Origin: Candidatus Geoarchaeota archaeon
GTDB lineage: Archaea; Thermoproteota; Thermoprotei; Gearchaeales; WAQG01
Length of the DNA stretch: 7,726 nt
Direction: 5' to 3'
Assembly (NCBI GenBank): GCA_015520395.1
Contig: WAQG01000052.1
Coordinates: 1 to 7,726, forward strand
The notes under the pieces were generated by a model that searched no databases, was not told where the DNA came from, and saw only the letters and a program-made list of their open reading frames with translations. Shown here piece after piece: positions 6,080-7,726 of the stretch; the first letter of the stretch is position 1, and each line of letters starts with the position of its first letter. A program made the position numbers and the translations under genes.

Positions 6080-6430
6080 GTGGATATGAGCTATGGAGCC
6101 CCTACCATAACTAGGGATAAGGCTCGAAGCGATGTTGTCGAATACTTAAGGAGCATTGGGATCTCTGTGGAGGTAGTCTCAAGGTGTTCGGGCAACGTGG
6201 AGTATATGGATGGGTATGGAACATACTATTATGGGCATGAGTGGAGCACGGTGCAAGCTATACTTAAGGACTTTATAGAGAGCAAGTTCAAGCCGATGAA
6301 TGCCAAAAAGGTTTATGTCTGGTTCTCCCTGGAGGCAAACTACAGGTACCTCAATGTTGGTTTCTTCGCTAGGGATGAGGACGGCCTACTGATCTTGAGG
6401 AAAATCGTCCTTGGTGTCCCCCTCCATTAG
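6080..6430 (+). CDS. Protein of unknown function, 116 residues
   Basis: I do not recognise this protein. It has no signal peptide, membrane helix or cysteine cluster; there is one Cys, near residue 36. By eye it is a compact alpha/beta domain: a helix (about 12-25), a strand (ISVEVVS), a Gly/Tyr-rich loop (YMDGYGTYYYG, about 42-52), a helix (WSTVQAILKDFIESKF) and then three likely strands (KKVYVWFSL, YLNVGFFAR, LLILRKIVLGV). The GTG at 6080 is favoured because the TATA element at 6047-6056 predicts transcription starting there without a leader; the ATG at 6086 would shorten it by two residues. Codon choice resembles its neighbours. The last 45 bases overlap the end of the opposing minus-strand gene. 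It may be a lineage-specific gene. The open frame, the promoter and a plausible fold make coding likely but not proven. Confidence 0.62.
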   Translation: MDMSYGAPTITRDKARSDVVEYLRSIGISVEVVSRCSGNVEYMDGYGTYYYGHEWSTVQAILKDFIESKFKPMNAKKVYVWFSLEANYRYLNVGFFARDEDGLLILRKIVLGVPLH

Positions 6431-6874
6431 GCGACTCCTAATGAGGTAAAGCGCTATTGCCGAGAGGGCTATAGGCCCGACCGACGCCGAAACCCCAACG
6501 TGAACCCTCCTCCCCATCGAGGCCTCCCTGACGGTTATTCCCGGCTCCATACCCCCGAAAACAAGCCCAACGACACCCTCGCCGAGGAGATCCATCTTCT
6601 CGAGGCTTAGCTCCGCGTGTGCGGGGGACAGGACGAACCATAACTCACTTATTTTTAGGAGGTGTTTGACCTCGGTTAGGTCTGAGAGGACTATCAGGTT
6701 GGCCCCGAGCTGGACTGCCGACTTAAAAGCCTGGGGAACCCCCATCTGGGCTGCGGCCCCGCTCGGCTTTGAAATCACGATTGTCTTGAAACCCATAGTT
6801 GCGGCAAGGGTGACGAACTCGACTACCCTGTGGGGGCTGGTGACGTTGTGTAGGATCGGTATCAGCTTGCCCAT
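6386..6874 (-). CDS. SPOUT-like archaeal protein, 'RecB-family nuclease'/DUF2122 type
   Basis: This 162-residue protein resembles a small archaeal family often named 'RecB-family nuclease' (DUF2122, COG4080 from memory). The N-terminus MGKLIPILHNVTSP and the SKPSGAAAQMGVPQA block (residues 35-49) are what I recognise. The C-terminal half has LVFGGMEPGI (104-113) and GPIALSAIALYLI (133-145), which look like the knotted SAM-binding region of SPOUT RNA methyltransferases more than a nuclease; I see no RecB nuclease residues. Substrate is unknown. The ATG at 6874 is well supported by AGGTGAT (6880-6886 on this strand), seven complementary bases to 16S rRNA, five bases upstream. It begins 20 bases after the methyltransferase stop, so the two are probably co-transcribed. 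The last 14 residues (a polar tail, EGDTKDDFPQDQ) lie in the overlap with the opposing gene and go beyond the folded core. Confidence 0.75.
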   Translation of the reverse strand: MGKLIPILHNVTSPHRVVEFVTLAATMGFKTIVISKPSGAAAQMGVPQAFKSAVQLGANLIVLSDLTEVKHLLKISELWFVLSPAHAELSLEKMDLLGEGVVGLVFGGMEPGITVREASMGRRVHVGVSASVGPIALSAIALYLIRSRLMEGDTKDDFPQDQ

Positions 6875-6879
6875 CGGAA

Positions 6880-6886
6880 ATCACCT
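6880..6886 (-). promoter_or_regulatory. Strong ribosome-binding site for the DUF2122-like gene
   Basis: On the minus strand AGGTGAT lies five bases before the ATG, complementary to the archaeal 16S 3' end (ATCACCT). It fixes the start and shows that the gene is translated from an internal position of a longer message shared with the upstream methyltransferase gene. Confidence 0.75.
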
Positions 6887-6894
6887 ACCCATCC

Positions 6895-7725
6895 TTAGCC
6901 CGTGGAGTCTAAATAGTTTTTGACGACGAGGGCTATGGCGCGTCCAAGAGGTATCGGCACGGCCTCCCCAACCTGGTCAAACTGGGTATCCCTTCCCCCA
7001 TAGAAGATGAAGGTGTCTGGGAAGCCCATAAGCCTGGCATGTTCCCTAACCGTTAGGAGCCTATCCTGGAAGGGATGTATAAACCTGGACTTCCCCATGA
7101 CGGGCGGGGCTATTTGGTGTGGGTTCAGCCTGATGTAGTTGTGCTTTGCAACCCCGTCTCCACCAACAAACGTTATGAGCGACTCCCCCCACCTTAGACG
7201 CATAATCCTTCTCAACTTCCTCCTGGAAAGCGAGACATACTCGTGGTTTGGCACGTCGTGGAAGCCCCTGGGGTCAGGCAGATCGCCTATCGCCTCCCAG
7301 ACCGTCACGCGCCTCCTTACGCGCCTGGGCCTTATCCTTATGTTGGATATGAACATCCTCGTCCTTCTCGACGGGGTGCCGTAGTCCTCAGCCCTCAAAA
7401 CGTTAAAATATATTTTCTTGTAGCCGACCCTCCCAAACTCCTTTCTCAAAGCCTCCCTCAGGGGCCCCGCAGCTATCTGGGACACGTTCTCCATCACGAA
7501 GACTTTAGGCCTCATATCCCCAACTATCCTTATGAAGTGGAGGGTGAGGATTCCGCGTGGATCCCTGTAGAGCCTGTCCAGGGGGTTAGGCATTCGCTTA
7601 AAGTTGGCGGCAGTAAAGGCTTCGCAGGGGGGCCCGCCGATCACCACGTCGACCTCCCCGAACTCCCTGATGAGATCCCTGGCGTCGACCTTCTGGATGT
7701 CTGCGAGGATGAACTTCGCCTCGGG
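6895..7725 (-). CDS. DNA (cytosine-5) methyltransferase, Dcm-like (5'-truncated by window edge)
   Basis: The enzyme would transfer methyl from SAM to carbon 5 of cytosine in a specific DNA site. The frame stays open to the window edge; the 26 residues before the GTG at 7647 read ADIQKVDARDL...VDVV, an expected part of the fold, so the true start and SAM motif I (FxGxGG) are outside. From the first visible residue, motif IV is GGPPCEAF with catalytic Cys34, motif VI is MENV (Glu79), motif VIII is YGTPSRRTR (residues 115-123), motif IX is LTVREHARLMGFPD and motif X is QVGEAVPI. Variants from the classic forms are PCEAFT for PCQGFS, Ser for Gln in motif VIII, and GEAVPI for GNAVPP. The target-recognition stretch between VIII and IX is short (about 85 residues, arginine-rich at its start), so the recognition site cannot be guessed. 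No restriction enzyme gene is visible, but one could lie upstream. The DUF2122-like gene follows. Confidence 0.92.
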   Translation of the reverse strand, partial: PEAKFILADIQKVDARDLIREFGEVDVVIGGPPCEAFTAANFKRMPNPLDRLYRDPRGILTLHFIRIVGDMRPKVFVMENVSQIAAGPLREALRKEFGRVGYKKIYFNVLRAEDYGTPSRRTRMFISNIRIRPRRVRRRVTVWEAIGDLPDPRGFHDVPNHEYVSLSRRKLRRIMRLRWGESLITFVGGDGVAKHNYIRLNPHQIAPPVMGKSRFIHPFQDRLLTVREHARLMGFPDTFIFYGGRDTQFDQVGEAVPIPLGRAIALVVKNYLDSTG

Positions 7726-7726
7726 G

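Noticed and set aside
6666..6923. 85-residue plus-strand open frame opposite the DUF2122-like gene
   Set aside because: It covers both the strong minus-strand ribosome-binding site and conserved codons of the opposing gene, and has no initiation signal of its own.
7645..7647. GTG at 7647 as the true start of the DNA methyltransferase
   Set aside because: It is two residues before the catalytic GGPPC motif. Upstream codons to the window edge encode expected methyltransferase sequence (ADI...VDVVIGGPPC), so the gene starts outside.

Overview
The window looks like chromosomal DNA of a hyperthermophilic archaeon, most likely of the Thermoproteota/TACK lineage. This rests on AGG- and ATA-rich codon use, frequent GTG starts, GGTG/GGAGGTG ribosome-binding sites, TATA-type promoters, T-rich terminators, and a tRNA whose stems are all G:C except one G:U pair. 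I cannot name a genus. Apart from the edge-truncated genes, every gene reads through without visible damage, and I see no insertion sequence, CRISPR array or long repeat.

Layout. (1) Positions 3-2290, + strand: the 3' part of a [NiFe]-hydrogenase small subunit gene (5' end outside the window) overlaps by 4 bases a complete large subunit gene. Both resemble the cytosolic MvhG/MvhA (group 3c-like) enzymes. (2) Positions 2291-2471: intergenic region with a T-rich terminator, two TATA-like elements and an inverted repeat around the downstream one. (3) Positions 2472-5885, + strand: a four-gene succinate dehydrogenase/fumarate reductase operon in the order flavoprotein, anchor, anchor, iron-sulfur protein (A-C-D-B), with very short spacers or overlaps. 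(4) Positions 5968-6043, + strand: tRNA-Thr(UGU) with encoded CCA. (5) Positions 6080-6430, + strand: a 116-residue protein of unknown function, apparently transcribed leaderless from a TATA box in the tRNA trailer. (6) Positions 6386-7725, - strand: a 5'-truncated DNA (cytosine-5) methyltransferase gene followed 20 bases later by a small SPOUT-like protein of the archaeal 'RecB-family nuclease'/DUF2122 type. The tail of the latter overlaps gene (5) by 45 bases, head-on.

How they work together. The hydrogenase is expected to take electrons from H2 (or release them) in the cytosol. The SDH/FRD complex exchanges electrons between succinate/fumarate and the quinone pool at the membrane. Their adjacency suggests linked energy metabolism, but the terminator and promoter between them argue for two transcription units, so direct coupling is only an inference. 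Both SDH anchors carry the same pattern of histidines, pointing to a haem-containing anchor rather than the haem-free Sulfolobus type. The methyltransferase and SPOUT-like genes form a separate minus-strand unit with no visible link to respiration. I see no clearly new multi-gene system. The points most worth checking are the operator-like element over the sdh promoter, the duplicated haem-anchor pattern, and a cytosine-5 methyltransferase in a probable hyperthermophile.
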